Of a stretch of DNA of 64,000 bases, positions 10,734 through 20,899 are shown one piece after another; the first letter of the stretch is position 1; each line of letters starts with the position of its first letter. The notes below the pieces were generated by a model. The model ran no database searches, was not told where the DNA came from, and was given only the letters and a program-made list of their open reading frames with translations. Position numbers and translations under genes: made by a program. Location: NCBI RefSeq assembly GCF_039541115.1, contig NZ_BAABFP010000005.1, positions 418,447 to 482,446 on the forward strand, given 5' to 3'. The DNA comes from Angustibacter luteus. GTDB lineage: Bacteria > Actinomycetota > Actinomycetes > Actinomycetales > Angustibacteraceae.

Positions 10734-11299
10734 AGCGTGCCGGTGTCGAGCAGGACGTCGGCCTGTCCGGCGGTGCCCTCGCGCGCGAAGTGCGCGTCCT
10801 CCTGGTCGGCCCACTGCCGCCAGTGCGGCCGGTAGCTCTCGCCGTCGCGGTCGATGGCACGCCGGAACCTCACGTCCTCGGGCGCCTGCACCCAGACCAG
10901 CACCGACAGGAACGGCCGGCAGACCGCTGCGCCCGCCCCGCACCCCTCCACCACCATCGTCGCGGCGCAGGGAATCTGGTAGGCCTCGCCGTCGGACTCA
11001 GTGACCCAGTCGTAGCGGCGCAAGGTCGCCGAGTCGCCCATCGACACTGGTCGCAGCACGCCGTCGACGAGCCGGGTGACGCCGTCCTCCAGGCCGTCCC
11101 AGCCCGGGTAGACGTCGTCCAGCCGGACGACCGGGGCGTCGTCCAACGCTGCGCCCAGGCGCCGGGCGAACGACGACTTGCCCGCGCCGCTGCGCCCGTC
11201 CACGGCGATCACCCGCGTCGGACCGGTGCGGGCCGGCGCCCCTGGGAGCAGGGCCAGGACGGCCGCGATCGCCGGCTCGACATCCGTGGCGCGCAGCAT
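10730..11299 (-). CDS. small P-loop kinase-like ATPase (uridine kinase-like)
   Basis: A 189-residue cytoplasmic protein with a Walker A motif GRSGAGKSS (residues 35-43, Lys41) followed by a VRLDDVYPGWDG segment typical of uridine/cytidine kinase-like NTPases. The C-terminal region contains RFRRAIDRDGE, which may act as a lid. It probably phosphorylates a small molecule, but no substrate can be named. CACAGT six bases before the ATG may be a -10 box. It is divergent from the CoA-transferase gene. Confidence 0.8.
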   Translation of the reverse strand: MLRATDVEPAIAAVLALLPGAPARTGPTRVIAVDGRSGAGKSSFARRLGAALDDAPVVRLDDVYPGWDGLEDGVTRLVDGVLRPVSMGDSATLRRYDWVTESDGEAYQIPCAATMVVEGCGAGAAVCRPFLSVLVWVQAPEDVRFRRAIDRDGESYRPHWRQWADQEDAHFAREGTAGQADVLLDTGTL

Positions 11300-11333
11300 C
11301 GGGACACTGTGCCACGCGCACTACGCTCGCCCG

Positions 11334-12542
11334 ATGGAATCCACGCCGCCCGCAGGGCCTCTGGCCGGGCTCGTCGTCGTCGACCTCACCCGAGCGCTGG
11401 CCGGACCGCACGCGGCGATGATGCTGGGCGACCTCGGCGCCCGTGTCATCAAGGTCGAGTCGCCGGGGCACGGTGACGACACCCGCGGGTGGGGACCGCC
11501 CTTCGTCACCGGGCCCGATGCCGGGACCGACCCAGCGGCTGAGCGGCAGTCGACGTACTTCCTGTCCTGCAACCGGAACAAGGAGTCCCTGGCGCTCGAC
11601 CTGAAGTCCGACGACGGCCGGGACACGCTGACCGCGCTCGTCCAGCGGGCCGACGTGCTGTTGGAGAACTTCCGGACCGGCGTGCTGGATCGGCTCGGGT
11701 TCAGCACCGAGCGGCTGCTCGAGCTCAACCCTCGCCTGGTCGTGCTGTCCATCAGCGGCTTCGGCCACGACGGCCCGGAGGGTGGCCGGGCCGGCTACGA
11801 CCAGATCGCGCAGGGCGAGGCGGGCCTGATGTCCCTGACCGGCGCCGGGCCGGACGACCCGCAGCGGGTGGGGGTCCCGATCGGGGACCTCCTCGCCGGC
11901 ATGTGGGGCGGCTACGGAGTGCTGGCCGCGCTGCTGGAGCGCGAGCGCACAGGGCTCGGCCAGGTCGTCCGGACGTCGTTGCTGGCCGGCATCATCGGCG
12001 TGCACGCCTTCCAGGGGACCCGGTACACCGTCGCCGGCGAGGTCGGCCGGGCGGCCGGGAACCACCACCCCTCGATCTGCCCGTACGGCCTGTTCCACTG
12101 CCGGGACGGGGCGGTGCAGATCTCGGTCGGCAGCGAGGGCCTGTGGCGGCGGCTCTGCGCGGAGTTCGGCCTCGACCCGACCGCAGCGGGCATGGCGAGC
12201 AACCCGGAGCGGGTGCACCATCGCGAGGCAGTCATCGCCGCCATCGAGGCCGCCTTCACTGACCTGGACGCCGACCCGCTGCTCGCTCGGCTGGCCGCGG
12301 CGGGCATCCCGGCCGGGCGGGTGCGCACGCTGGACGAGGTGTACGCCTGGGACCAAACCCGCAGCCAAGGGCTGCTGGTCGATGTCGAGCACCCCACCCT
12401 GGGCGCGCTGACCCTGCCCGGCCCGCCGCTGCGGTTCTTCGCCGCCGACGGCGAGGAGACGACCAAACGCCAGCACGCGGCGCCGCCCCTGCTCGACGCC
12501 GACGCCGAGTCGGTGCGCGCCTGGCTGGTGAGCGAATCCTGA
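11334..12542 (+). CDS. family III CoA-transferase (CaiB/BaiF)
   Basis: A 402-residue CoA-transferase. Recognisable segments are GLVVVDLTRALAGPHAAMMLGDLGARVIKVE at the start (shown by its ends: GLVVVDLTRALAGP and ARVIKVE), LLENFRTGVLDRLG, and VGVPIGDLLAGM, whose Asp185 is the expected acyl-anhydride-forming residue. It moves CoA between carboxylic acids in the cytoplasm. The ATG at 11334 lies six bases after a TACGCT -10-like box, suggesting leaderless expression. Placed 70 bases before carbamate kinase and the ring-opening hydrolase, it may activate the dicarboxylate left after heterocycle breakdown (inference). Confidence 0.9.
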   Translation: MESTPPAGPLAGLVVVDLTRALAGPHAAMMLGDLGARVIKVESPGHGDDTRGWGPPFVTGPDAGTDPAAERQSTYFLSCNRNKESLALDLKSDDGRDTLTALVQRADVLLENFRTGVLDRLGFSTERLLELNPRLVVLSISGFGHDGPEGGRAGYDQIAQGEAGLMSLTGAGPDDPQRVGVPIGDLLAGMWGGYGVLAALLERERTGLGQVVRTSLLAGIIGVHAFQGTRYTVAGEVGRAAGNHHPSICPYGLFHCRDGAVQISVGSEGLWRRLCAEFGLDPTAAGMASNPERVHHREAVIAAIEAAFTDLDADPLLARLAAAGIPAGRVRTLDEVYAWDQTRSQGLLVDVEHPTLGALTLPGPPLRFFAADGEETTKRQHAAPPLLDADAESVRAWLVSES

Positions 12543-12612
12543 CCAAACAACGGCACGGCGCTGGCGAGTGCTCGCCATGACGGGCGCCGCCGGGCTCGCC
12601 TAGGTTCACGGT

Positions 12613-13566
12613 GTGCGAGTACTCGTCGCCCTGGGTGGCAACGCGATGACCGCCGCGGACGGCTCGGCCAGCCCGCAGGCGCAGATCGAGGCCGTCCGCG
12701 AGGCCATGGAGCCGGTGGCCGACCTGGTCGCCAGCGGTCACGAGGTCGTCCTCACCCACGGCAACGGGCCGCAGGTGGGCAACCTGCTGGTGAAGAACGA
12801 GCTCGCCGCGGCCGTGGTGCCGCCGGTCCCGCTGGACTGGTGCGGCGCCCAGACCCAGGCAACGATCGGCTTCGTCGTCCTCAACGCCCTGGAGGTGGCG
12901 TTGCGACGGCGCGGCTTGCGACGACCCGCGGCTGCCCTGGTGACGCGCACGCGCGTCGACGGTGCCGACCCCGGCTTCACGACCCCGACCAAGCCGATCG
13001 GCCGCTACCTGACCGTCGACGAGGCACAGGTGCTGGTCGGTCACGGCCAGACCTGGCAGGACCGCGGTGAGCGTGGCTGGCGGCGCGTCGTCGCCTCCCC
13101 GGAGCCGCTGGAGATCCTGGACGCCGAACCGGCCCGTGCCCTCGTCGACTCCGGCTACGTGGTGGTGGCCGGCGGCGGCGGTGGCATCCCGTGCATCGTC
13201 GAGCCCGACGGCTCGATCCGCGGAGTCGAGGCCGTCATCGACAAGGACCTCTCGGCGGCGCTCCTCGGCCGCGCCCTTCAGGTTGATGTGCTGGTGATCG
13301 CCACCGACGTCGAGGCGGTCGCCACCGGATTCGGGTCGCCGAACCAGAGGTCGCTCGGTGCGGTCGACGTCGCCGAGCTGCGGGCGCTGGCCGAGGCGGG
13401 GGAGTTCGCCAGTGGCTCCATGGGCCCGAAGGTCGAGGCGGTCTGCCGGTTCGTCGAGTCGGGCGGCTCCCGGGCCGCCATCTGCAACCTGCACCAGATC
13501 GCCGCCGCCGCTGCGGGCGAGGCGGGAACCGTCGTCCAGCCAACTGCCGCAACCAGCGAGGAGTAG
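12613..13566 (+). CDS. arcC: carbamate kinase
   Basis: A 317-residue amino-acid-kinase-fold enzyme with the carbamate kinase signature segments ALGGNAM (start), [13 protein letters not shown] (about 53-65) and [11 protein letters not shown] (about 183-193), and GSMGPKVEA near the C-terminus. It makes ATP and carbamate from carbamoyl phosphate and ADP. There is no arginine deiminase operon nearby. Instead the next gene, 4 bases away, is a ring-opening amidohydrolase, so it likely serves N-heterocycle or ureide catabolism. TAGGTT ends six bases before the GTG, suggesting a leaderless transcript. Confidence 0.93.
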   Translation: MRVLVALGGNAMTAADGSASPQAQIEAVREAMEPVADLVASGHEVVLTHGNGPQVGNLLVKNELAAAVVPPVPLDWCGAQTQATIGFVVLNALEVALRRRGLRRPAAALVTRTRVDGADPGFTTPTKPIGRYLTVDEAQVLVGHGQTWQDRGERGWRRVVASPEPLEILDAEPARALVDSGYVVVAGGGGGIPCIVEPDGSIRGVEAVIDKDLSAALLGRALQVDVLVIATDVEAVATGFGSPNQRSLGAVDVAELRALAEAGEFASGSMGPKVEAVCRFVESGGSRAAICNLHQIAAAAAGEAGTVVQPTAATSEE

Positions 13567-13570
13567 CTCC

Positions 13571-14710
13571 ATGCCGCAGGCCATCGAGGTCCGCAAGGTG
13601 CCCATCGGTTCCGTGAGCGACGCGAGCGGGCTCGCTGAGCTGATCGACGCCGGGGTGATGGACGCCGACCGCGTCGTCGCCGTCATCGGGAAGACCGAGG
13701 GCAACGGTGGGGTCAACGACTACACCAGGATCATCGCCGACCGGGCCTTCCGCGAGGTGCTCGTGGACAAGGGCACCCGCTCGGCGGACGAGGTGAGCCA
13801 GGTGCCCATCGTCTGGTCGGGCGGGACGGACGGCGTGATCAGTCCGCACGCCACAGTGTTCGCCACGGTGCCGGACGGCGAGCAGGTGCAGACCGACGAG
13901 CCCCGGCTCACCGTCGGCTTCGCGATGAGCGAGGTGCTGGCCCCGGAGGACATCGGCCGGGTGGCCATGGTCAGCAAGGTGGCGGACGCCGTCCGCATCG
14001 CGATGCAGCGGGCGGGCATCACCGATGTCGCGGACGTGCACTACGTGCAGACCAAGACGCCGCTGCTGACCATCCACACCATCCGCGACGCGAAGTCTCG
14101 CGGCGAGAGCGTGTGGACCGAGCACACCCACGAGTCGATGGACCTGTCCAACGGCTGCACGGCGCTCGGCATCGCGGTGGCCCTGGGGGAGATCGAGATG
14201 CCCACCGACGCCGACGTCATGCACGACCGGTCGCTGTACTCGTCCGTGGCCTCGTGCTCCTCGGGCGTCGAGCTGGACCAGGCCCAGGTCGTCGTCGTGG
14301 GCAATGCCCGCGGAGTGGGTGGGCGCTACCGCATCGGCCACTCGGTCATGCGGGACGCGCTGGACGCCGACGGCATCTGGTCGGCCATCAAGGACGCCGG
14401 GCTCGAGCTCCCCGAGCGGGCGCACCACAGCGACCTGGACGGCCGGCTGGTCAACGTGTTCCTCAAGTGCGAGGTCTCCCAGGACGGCGTGGTGCGCGGG
14501 CGCCGCAACGCCATGCTGGACGACTCGGACGTGCACTGGCACCGCCAGATCAAGTCGTGCGTCGGCGGGGTCACGGCCGCGGTGACCGGTGACCCGGCTG
14601 TCTTCGTGTCGGTCTCGGCGGCGCACCAGGGCCCGGACGGTGGCGGCCCCGTCGCGGCCATCGTCGACCTGGGAGACGAGCCCACCGGCTACCGGCCACC
14701 GACCCTGTAG
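13571..14710 (+). CDS. ring-opening amidohydrolase, barbiturase / cyanuric acid hydrolase family
   Basis: A 379-residue member of the small cyanuric acid hydrolase/barbiturase family, built from three similar units around one active site. Each unit supplies a Lys-Ser pair: Lys41 with Ser83 ([15 protein letters not shown]), Lys162 with Ser230/231 ([15 protein letters not shown]), and Lys299 with Ser347/349 ([17 protein letters not shown]). Known members hydrolyse barbiturate to ureidomalonate or cyanuric acid to carboxybiuret. Which one applies here cannot be told by eye. Coupling to carbamate kinase and the nearby molybdenum hydroxylase make barbiturate, the oxidation product of uracil, the more attractive guess. 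Confidence 0.9.
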   Translation: MPQAIEVRKVPIGSVSDASGLAELIDAGVMDADRVVAVIGKTEGNGGVNDYTRIIADRAFREVLVDKGTRSADEVSQVPIVWSGGTDGVISPHATVFATVPDGEQVQTDEPRLTVGFAMSEVLAPEDIGRVAMVSKVADAVRIAMQRAGITDVADVHYVQTKTPLLTIHTIRDAKSRGESVWTEHTHESMDLSNGCTALGIAVALGEIEMPTDADVMHDRSLYSSVASCSSGVELDQAQVVVVGNARGVGGRYRIGHSVMRDALDADGIWSAIKDAGLELPERAHHSDLDGRLVNVFLKCEVSQDGVVRGRRNAMLDDSDVHWHRQIKSCVGGVTAAVTGDPAVFVSVSAAHQGPDGGGPVAAIVDLGDEPTGYRPPTL

Positions 14711-14813
14711 CCGCAGGGTCCGCCATCACGAGGCGTCGGACAGATCTCGGTCTGGTCGGCGGCCGCGGGAAGAGCCACCAGCCGGTGCAGGAGCACCCAC
14801 TAGGCTGGCGGAC

Positions 14814-15584
14814 GTGAGCCTGGCCGTCCGCGTGATCCCCTGCCTGGACGTCGACGCGGGTCGCGTCGTCAAGGGCGTGAACTTCGAGCAGCTGCGCGAT
14901 GCCGGGGATCCGGTCGAGCTCGCTCGGCGCTACGACGCCGAGGGTGCCGACGAGCTGACCTTCCTGGACGTGACCGCCTCCAGCGATGACCGCAGCACGA
15001 CCTACGACGTCGTGTCGCGCACCGCCGAGGAGGTCTTCATCCCACTGACCGTCGGCGGCGGGGTGCGCTCGGTCGCCGACGTCGACCGCCTGCTGCGAGC
15101 CGGTGCCGACAAGGTGGGCATCAACACCGCGGCCATCGAGCGGCCGACCCTGATCGCCGAGGTGGCGGACCGGTTCGGCGCCCAGGTGCTGGTGCTCAGC
15201 GTCGATGCGCGTCGTACCCGTCCGGGGACCACGACGGACTCCGGTTTCGAGGTCACCACCCGGGGCGGCCGTCAGGGCACAGGGATCGACGCGGTGCACT
15301 GGGCGGCCCGCGCCGCTGAGCTGGGCGCGGGGGAGATCCTGCTCAACGCGATGGACGCGGACGGCACCACGCAGGGCTTCGACCTCGAGCTGATCGAGCT
15401 GGTGCGCCGGGAGGTGACGGTGCCACTGGTCGCGAGCGGCGGTGCGGGCACGGCGCGGCACTTCGTCGAGGCGGTGGCGTCCGGCGCGGACGCCGTGCTC
15501 GCGGCCAGCGTCTTCCACTTCGAGCGGCTGCGCGTGCGCGAGGTGAAGGCCGCCATCAGCGACGCGGGCTACCCGGTCCGCTGA
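14814..15584 (+). CDS. hisF: imidazole glycerol phosphate synthase cyclase subunit HisF
   Basis: A 256-residue TIM barrel that, with HisH, converts PRFAR and ammonia into imidazole glycerol phosphate and AICAR in histidine synthesis. The catalytic Asp12 (CLDVD) and Asp131 (SVDARRT) match the usual Asp11/Asp130, and GGGVRS and ASGGAG phosphate-binding loops are present. The GTG at 14814 gives the correct N-terminus; TAGGCT seven bases upstream suggests a leaderless mRNA. hisI lies about 5 kb downstream beyond an inserted ABC exporter; hisH and hisA are not in the window. Confidence 0.96.
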   Translation: MSLAVRVIPCLDVDAGRVVKGVNFEQLRDAGDPVELARRYDAEGADELTFLDVTASSDDRSTTYDVVSRTAEEVFIPLTVGGGVRSVADVDRLLRAGADKVGINTAAIERPTLIAEVADRFGAQVLVLSVDARRTRPGTTTDSGFEVTTRGGRQGTGIDAVHWAARAAELGAGEILLNAMDADGTTQGFDLELIELVRREVTVPLVASGGAGTARHFVEAVASGADAVLAASVFHFERLRVREVKAAISDAGYPVR

Positions 15585-15627
15585 CCCACCCTGCGGGGTA
15601 CGAGCGCCGATCGGCCGAGCCGGGGCC

Positions 15628-16260
15628 TCAGAACCCGGACGACGACGCGCGGAGCCGCTCGATCGCGTCGTTCGGCCCGTCCAGGTCCACCTGCGCGACG
15701 TCCCGCCTCCCGAAGACGAAGAGCAGGAGCTCGGCGGGCGGGCCCTCGACCCGCACGCTCGGGTGCCCGCGCTTGCCCGTCGCCCGGCCGTGGGCCGGCG
15801 CGACCAGCTCGACGCCGACGTCGCAACTGCGCAGCGCGAGCTTGCCGGCCAGGCCGCAGGCCTTCCACAGCGCCTGCTCGAAGTCAGGGTGCAGCACTCG
15901 GGGCTTCCAGTCGGGCTGGGCCCGGCGCACGTCCTCGTGGTGCACGAAGAACTCGGCGGTGTTGGTGGCCTCGTCCAGGACCCTCCACCGCGCCGGGTTC
16001 CACGCGGGGGGACCGCTGCGGACCTGCTCGACGAGCTCGTCCCAGGGCTGCGCGGCCAGCTCGCCCTGGACGGCCGTGGTGTGCGCGGACAGGCCGGGGA
16101 TGTAGAGACCGGCCTGGGCGTCCGGGCGCCGCTCGCGCAGGACCAGGTGGGCGGCCAGGTCGCTGGAGTTCCAGCCCTCGCACAGGGTCGGTGCGTCCGG
16201 GCCGGTCTGCAGGAACGTCTCGCACAGGGCCAGGCGCTCCGTGCGGGCGTGGGTGCTCAT
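15628..16260 (-). CDS. TIGR03085-type maleylpyruvate-isomerase-fold metal-binding protein
   Basis: A 210-residue protein of the DinB / mycothiol-dependent maleylpyruvate isomerase superfamily. It has the family start (HARTERLALCETFLQTGPDAPTLCEGW shortened to HARTERLAL...TLCEGW), the SDLAAHLVLRERRPDA segment and a later EFFVHHEDVRRA segment; the His residues form the expected metal site. Members of this actinobacterial subfamily have no assigned reaction. It is divergent from the ABC exporter gene, with about 80 bases between starts. Confidence 0.82.
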   Translation of the reverse strand: MSTHARTERLALCETFLQTGPDAPTLCEGWNSSDLAAHLVLRERRPDAQAGLYIPGLSAHTTAVQGELAAQPWDELVEQVRSGPPAWNPARWRVLDEATNTAEFFVHHEDVRRAQPDWKPRVLHPDFEQALWKACGLAGKLALRSCDVGVELVAPAHGRATGKRGHPSVRVEGPPAELLLFVFGRRDVAQVDLDGPNDAIERLRASSSGF

Positions 16261-16339
16261 GCCCCGATCCTCGCATCCGGACCTGTCGGTCGCTCGTGAG
16301 AGGCTGGTGGCCGTCCGATCGCCTACCGGAAGTGAGCCC

Positions 16340-18166
16340 GTGGAGACCCGCCCCTACACCTTGCGTCGCGGTCTGCACGTGCTCGGCCAGGGCATCCGTC
16401 GCGTCCCGGGGATCTTCGCCCTGGCGGTGGTCGGCAGCGCGCTCTACGGCGTCATGACCGCTGGGACGGCGTGGGCTCTCGGCCGCGTGACGAGCGAGGT
16501 GATCACGCCGGCGTTCAGCTCGGGGCAGATCGACGTCAGCGAGCTCGCGGCGGGTGCCGGCCTGATGGCCGCCGTGGCGCTGCTGCTGACCACGGGCGTG
16601 ATCATGCGGCGGATCGCCGCCGGGTTCGCCGTCTACGACCTGGGGGCGATCTACCGCCGCCGGGTTACCGCGCAGTACCTGCGACTGCCGCTGTCCTGGC
16701 ACGGCCGGCACCCGACCGGGCAGCTGCTGTCCAACGCCAACGCGGACGTCGAGGCGACCTGGCAGGTGTTCGCGCCCTTGCCCATGGCGATCGGCGTGGT
16801 CGTGATGCTGGCGGTCGCGGCGGTGTCGATGGTCCTGGCCGACCCGGTGCTCGCCCTGATCGGCTTCTGCGTCTTCCCGCTGGTCTTCCTGGTCAACGTC
16901 GTGTTCCAGCGCTGGATGTCCCCGCGGGTGACCCGGGCGCAGCAGCTGCGGGCCGACGTGTCCGACGTGGCGCACGAGAGCTTCGACGGCGCGATGGTCG
17001 TCAAGGCCATGGGCCGCGAGCTGGCCGAGACCGAGCGCTTCACCGTCGTGTCGCAGCAGCTGCGGAACGCGAACGTCTCGGTGGGCCGCACCCGCGGCGT
17101 CTTCGACCCGATCATCGAGGCCATCCCGAACCTCGGGACGCTCGCGGTGCTAGCCGTCGGCACCGCCCAGGTCGCCTCCGGGGCGACGACGGCGGCCACT
17201 GTCGTCCAGGTCGCCTACCTGTTCTCCTTGCTGGGTTTCCCGGTGCGCGCACTCGGCTGGGTTCTCGGCGAGCTGCCGCGCAGCGTCGTCGGCTGGGACC
17301 GCGTGCAGTCGGTGCTGGACGCCGAGGGCGGCCTGACCTACGGCGACCGCACCCTGCCCAGGGACGGCGCGGCCGAGCTGGAGCTGCACGGGGTCTCGTT
17401 CGCGCACCAGGACGCCGCGGGCGAGCGGGTGCCGGTGCTGCACGACGTGGACCTGTCGGCCGAGCCGGGTCGCACTGTGGCGTTGGTCGGGGCGACGGGC
17501 TCTGGCAAGTCCACGTTGACGGCCCTCGTGACGCGGCTCGCCGACCCTGACTCGGGCGAGGTGCGGCTGGACGGGGTGGACGTGCGCCAGGCCGCTGAGG
17601 GTCAGGTCGCGGCCAACGTCTCGCTCGTCCCGCAGCAGACGTTCCTGTTCGACGACACCGTGCGGGGCAACATCACGTTGGGCGACCCGGCCCTGGAGGA
17701 CCCCGACGACCGGCGGGTCTGGGCCGCGCTGCGGCTCGCGCAGGGCGACGGCTTCGTCGCCGCGCTCGGGCACGGCCTGGACACCCACGTCGGCGAGCGC
17801 GGCACCACGCTGTCGGGCGGCCAGCGGCAGCGCATCGCCCTGGCTCGCGCACTGGTCCGGCAGCCCCGGCTCCTCGTGCTCGACGACGCGACGAGCGCAG
17901 TGGACCCACGGGTCGAGTCCGCGATCCTGGCGGGCCTGCGTCACGCGTCCGAGGGCACCACCGTGCTGGTGGTGGCCTACCGCAAGGCCACGATCTCGTT
18001 GGCCGACGAGGTGGTCTTCCTGGTGGACGGGCGGGTCGTCGACCGGGGCACCCACACCGGGCTGACCGCCCGCAACGAGGCGTACCGCAACCTGGTCGAC
18101 GCCTACGAGCGCGAGGCGGCCGAGCGTGAGCTGCTCGAGGCCGAGGACGAGGAGGTCACGGCATGA
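16340..18166 (+). CDS. heterodimeric ABC exporter, half-transporter 1 (degenerate ATP site)
   Basis: A 608-residue membrane-ATPase fusion: about six transmembrane helices in residues 20-310, then an ATPase domain. Walker A is GATGSGKST (about 383-391) and the signature is canonical LSGGQ (491-495). However, the catalytic Glu after Walker B is Asp516 (VLDDATSAVD) and the switch His is Tyr547 (VAYRKAT). Its own Walker site should therefore hydrolyse ATP poorly, as in asymmetric exporters such as TM287/288. GTG at 16340 was chosen for the upstream GGAAG. It overlaps its partner gene by ATGA. Substrate unknown. Confidence 0.92.
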   Translation: METRPYTLRRGLHVLGQGIRRVPGIFALAVVGSALYGVMTAGTAWALGRVTSEVITPAFSSGQIDVSELAAGAGLMAAVALLLTTGVIMRRIAAGFAVYDLGAIYRRRVTAQYLRLPLSWHGRHPTGQLLSNANADVEATWQVFAPLPMAIGVVVMLAVAAVSMVLADPVLALIGFCVFPLVFLVNVVFQRWMSPRVTRAQQLRADVSDVAHESFDGAMVVKAMGRELAETERFTVVSQQLRNANVSVGRTRGVFDPIIEAIPNLGTLAVLAVGTAQVASGATTAATVVQVAYLFSLLGFPVRALGWVLGELPRSVVGWDRVQSVLDAEGGLTYGDRTLPRDGAAELELHGVSFAHQDAAGERVPVLHDVDLSAEPGRTVALVGATGSGKSTLTALVTRLADPDSGEVRLDGVDVRQAAEGQVAANVSLVPQQTFLFDDTVRGNITLGDPALEDPDDRRVWAALRLAQGDGFVAALGHGLDTHVGERGTTLSGGQRQRIALARALVRQPRLLVLDDATSAVDPRVESAILAGLRHASEGTTVLVVAYRKATISLADEVVFLVDGRVVDRGTHTGLTARNEAYRNLVDAYEREAAERELLEAEDEEVTA

Positions 18167-19962
18167 GCAGCTCGACCATCGCGGGCCGTGCCGACGGCAC
18201 CGAGCAGCCCACGGCGCTGCACACGCTGCGTCGCGGCGTGCAGCTGTCCCCGGAGCTCCGCCAGGGGCTGGTGGTGACGCTGCTGCTCGCCGCGGTCGCC
18301 ACCGTGGGTCGGGTCGTGGTGCCGTTCGCGGTCCAGCAGACCATCGACCGCGGCATCCTGGCGCCCGCGGGCCCGGACGTCGCCAACGTCAGCCGGCTGC
18401 TGGCCCTGGCCGCCTGCGTGGTGGTTCTCACCGCGATCGCCGCCTACGCCGTGAACGTGCGTCTCTTCCGGGCCGCCGAGGGTGGCCTGGCCACGCTGCG
18501 CGTCGGCGCCTTCCGCCACGTCCACGACCTGTCCGTGCTCACCCAGTCCAGCGAACGCCGGGGCTCGCTCGTCTCCCGGGTCACCAGCGACGTCGACACG
18601 ATCAGCAACTTCGTGCAGTTCGGCGGCCTGATGCTGATCCTGTCCACGCTGCAGCTGGCCGTGGCGACCGGGCTGATGCTCGCGTACTCGCCCTTGCTGA
18701 CCGCGGTCGTCTGGGGCTGCTTCCTGCCGGTGTTCTTCCTGGCCAAGCCGATGCAGCGCCGGGTCTCGCAGGCCTACGCCCAGGTGCGGGAGCGGGTCGG
18801 CGGGGTGCTGTCGGCGGTGTCGGAGTCGGTCGTCGGCGCCGCCACCATCCGGGCGTACTCGGTGGAGCGGCGGACGGCCGAGCGGGTGGACGCCGCGGTG
18901 CAGGCGCACCGGGACGCTGCTGTCGGTGCGCAGGTCCGGGTCGCCGCCAGCTTCTCGCTCGGCGTCCTGGTCAGCGGCCTGGTGAGCGTCGTGGTGGTCG
19001 TCGTCGGCACCTGGAGTGGCGTGCACGGGCACCTGACGCTGGGTGAGCTGCTGGCGTTCCTGTTCCTCGTGCAGCTGTTCACCGGCCCGGTGCAGATCGG
19101 CACCGAGGTGCTCAACGAGATGCAGAACGCCATCGCCGGCTGGCGCCGGGTGCTGGCCGTCGTGGACACCCCGGCGGACGTCGCGGATCCGGGCGAGGAC
19201 GGCGCCGTGCTGCCCCGGGGGCCGATCACCGTCCGGTTCGACCACGTCTCCTACGCCTACCCCGGCGGGCCCACGGTGCTGCACGACGTCGACCTCGAGA
19301 TCGCGCCGCAGAGCCGGATCGCGGTGGTGGGGGAGACGGGCTCCGGCAAGACCACCTTCGCCAAGCTGCTGACCCGGCTGATGGACCCCTCCACCGGCTG
19401 CGTCCAGGTGGACGGGGTGGACCTGCGGCAGGTCCGCTTCTCGTCGCTGCGCGATCGCATCGTGCTCGTGCCGCAGGACGGCTTCTTGTTCGACGACACC
19501 CTGCTGGCGAACGCCAGGTTCGCCATGCCGCAGGCGACCCGCGAGGACGTCCTGCTGGCGTTCACCGAGCTCGGCTTGGCGGAGTGGCTCGAGGGGATGG
19601 CGCACGGTCTGGACACCAAGGTCGGGCAGCGCGGCGAGTCGTTGTCCGCCGGGGAGCGGCAGCTGGTCGCCCTGGCCCGGGCCTACCTGGCCGACCCCGA
19701 CCTCCTCGTGCTGGACGAGGCGACGTCCGCCGTCGACCCGGCTACGGAGGTGCGGATCCAGCGGGCCCTGGACGGTCTGACCCGAGGCCGGACCTCGATC
19801 GCCATCGCGCACCGGTTGTCCACCGCGGAGGCCGCGGACGAGGTGATCGTGGTCGACGCCGGCGTGGTGGTCGAGCGCGGGCCGGCCGCCGAGCTGGTCC
19901 AGCAGGGCGGTGTCTACGCGGCGCTGCACGAGAGCTGGGTGTCCCAGCAACGGCTGCACTGA
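18163..19962 (+). CDS. heterodimeric ABC exporter, half-transporter 2 (active ATP site, degenerate signature)
   Basis: A 599-residue half-transporter with about six membrane helices (residues 30-300) and a C-terminal ATPase domain. Walker [10 protein letters not shown], Walker B with catalytic Glu519 ([10 protein letters not shown]) and switch His550 (AHRLST) are intact, but the signature reads LSAGE (494-498) instead of LSGGQ. It complements half-transporter 1: its Walker motifs pair with that protein's intact LSGGQ to make the one competent site. The export substrate is unknown. The pair interrupts the his/trp genes. Confidence 0.93.
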   Translation: MSSSTIAGRADGTEQPTALHTLRRGVQLSPELRQGLVVTLLLAAVATVGRVVVPFAVQQTIDRGILAPAGPDVANVSRLLALAACVVVLTAIAAYAVNVRLFRAAEGGLATLRVGAFRHVHDLSVLTQSSERRGSLVSRVTSDVDTISNFVQFGGLMLILSTLQLAVATGLMLAYSPLLTAVVWGCFLPVFFLAKPMQRRVSQAYAQVRERVGGVLSAVSESVVGAATIRAYSVERRTAERVDAAVQAHRDAAVGAQVRVAASFSLGVLVSGLVSVVVVVVGTWSGVHGHLTLGELLAFLFLVQLFTGPVQIGTEVLNEMQNAIAGWRRVLAVVDTPADVADPGEDGAVLPRGPITVRFDHVSYAYPGGPTVLHDVDLEIAPQSRIAVVGETGSGKTTFAKLLTRLMDPSTGCVQVDGVDLRQVRFSSLRDRIVLVPQDGFLFDDTLLANARFAMPQATREDVLLAFTELGLAEWLEGMAHGLDTKVGQRGESLSAGERQLVALARAYLADPDLLVLDEATSAVDPATEVRIQRALDGLTRGRTSIAIAHRLSTAEAADEVIVVDAGVVVERGPAAELVQQGGVYAALHESWVSQQRLH

Positions 19963-19981
19963 CGCCGCCGACCTGAACGGG

Positions 19982-20506
19982 CTAGGCGTCGACGTCCCAC
20001 AGATGGTGCTGGAGGTCGTGCACGTAGTAGCGCGTCAACGACGCCACGGTGAAGACCGAGCCGTTGGACCGGCGTCCCTGACGTTTCCACTGGGCACCGG
20101 CCACAGCGCCCAGCGTGCTGGCCACGGCCTCCGCGCCGGTGGCCAGGTCGACGCCGACCTGTTCCGGGTCGCGTTCGCCGTACCGGCCCAGCGCGGCCGC
20201 CCGGTCCTGGTCCCAGTTCTCGAACTCGGGATCGTCCTCGGCCAGCATCAGGTCGAAGCGGCGACCGAACACCTGGTGCACGTCGAGGACGTGAGCGGCG
20301 TACTCCAGCGGCGACCAGGTGGCCTCGTCCGGACGCTGCCGGACGTCCGGGCGCTGCAGCACCCGGAGCCAGGTCGCGGCGTTGGCGCGCACCAGGTCCG
20401 GGGCGTCCTCGGCGTCCAGCTCCGCCGCGTCGAACCCGCACTCGGGGCAACGGCGGTCGACGACCCAGGTCCAGTCCTTGGTGTCCGGCGTGATCGGCAT
20501 GGGCAC
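19982..20506 (-). CDS. DinB-superfamily protein
   Basis: A 174-residue soluble protein of the DinB/YfiT four-helix-bundle superfamily. Near the start is a CPECG pair (residues about 20-24). His residues in [14 protein letters not shown] and [13 protein letters not shown] near the C-terminus fit the metal-binding triad. The reaction is unknown; relatives include thiol-dependent transferases. GTG at 20506 is used, with an in-frame ATG six bases later as an equally good choice. It is divergent from hisI, with only about 9 bases between starts, so their promoters must overlap the coding ends. Confidence 0.8.
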   Translation of the reverse strand: MPMPITPDTKDWTWVVDRRCPECGFDAAELDAEDAPDLVRANAATWLRVLQRPDVRQRPDEATWSPLEYAAHVLDVHQVFGRRFDLMLAEDDPEFENWDQDRAAALGRYGERDPEQVGVDLATGAEAVASTLGAVAGAQWKRQGRRSNGSVFTVASLTRYYVHDLQHHLWDVDA

Positions 20507-20515
20507 AATGGTGCC

Positions 20516-20899
20516 GTGCCCACCCCCGTGCCACCGCAGTCGCCCCTGACCCCTGTCGTGTCAGCCGCGCTGAAGCGCGACCAGGACGGCCTGGTCTGCG
20601 CCGTCGTCCAGCAGCACGACACCGGTCAGGTGCTGATGGTCGGCTGGATGGACGACGAGGCTCTGCACCGCACGTTGACCACGGGTCGAGTCACGTTCTG
20701 GAGCCGCAGCCGCCAGGAGTACTGGCGCAAGGGCGACACCAGCGGCCACGCCCAGTACGTCCGGGGCGTAGCGCTGGACTGCGACGGTGACGCGCTGCTC
20801 GTCCGGGTCGACCAGGTCGGAGCGGCGTGCCACACCGGAACCCGGAGCTGCTTCGACGGGCGCGACCTGGCGGCCGTCGTGGCTGGGCCGGCCCAGTGA
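20516..20899 (+). CDS. hisI: phosphoribosyl-AMP cyclohydrolase HisI
   Basis: A 127-residue enzyme that opens the adenine ring of phosphoribosyl-AMP, the third step of histidine synthesis. Family motifs are all present: [37 protein letters not shown] and the zinc-binding [12 protein letters not shown] at 20516 is the first plausible start; GTG at 20528 is an alternative. Its stop overlaps the trpE start as GTGA, so histidine and tryptophan synthesis are physically linked, an arrangement known in other actinobacteria. Confidence 0.95.
   Translation: MPTPVPPQSPLTPVVSAALKRDQDGLVCAVVQQHDTGQVLMVGWMDDEALHRTLTTGRVTFWSRSRQEYWRKGDTSGHAQYVRGVALDCDGDALLVRVDQVGAACHTGTRSCFDGRDLAAVVAGPAQ

Noticed and set aside
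11178-11333. Longer N-terminus for the CoA-transferase (extra 52 residues)
   Set aside because: The extension overlaps the start of the divergent kinase-like gene and is not family-like; the ATG at 11334 gives the normal N-terminus.
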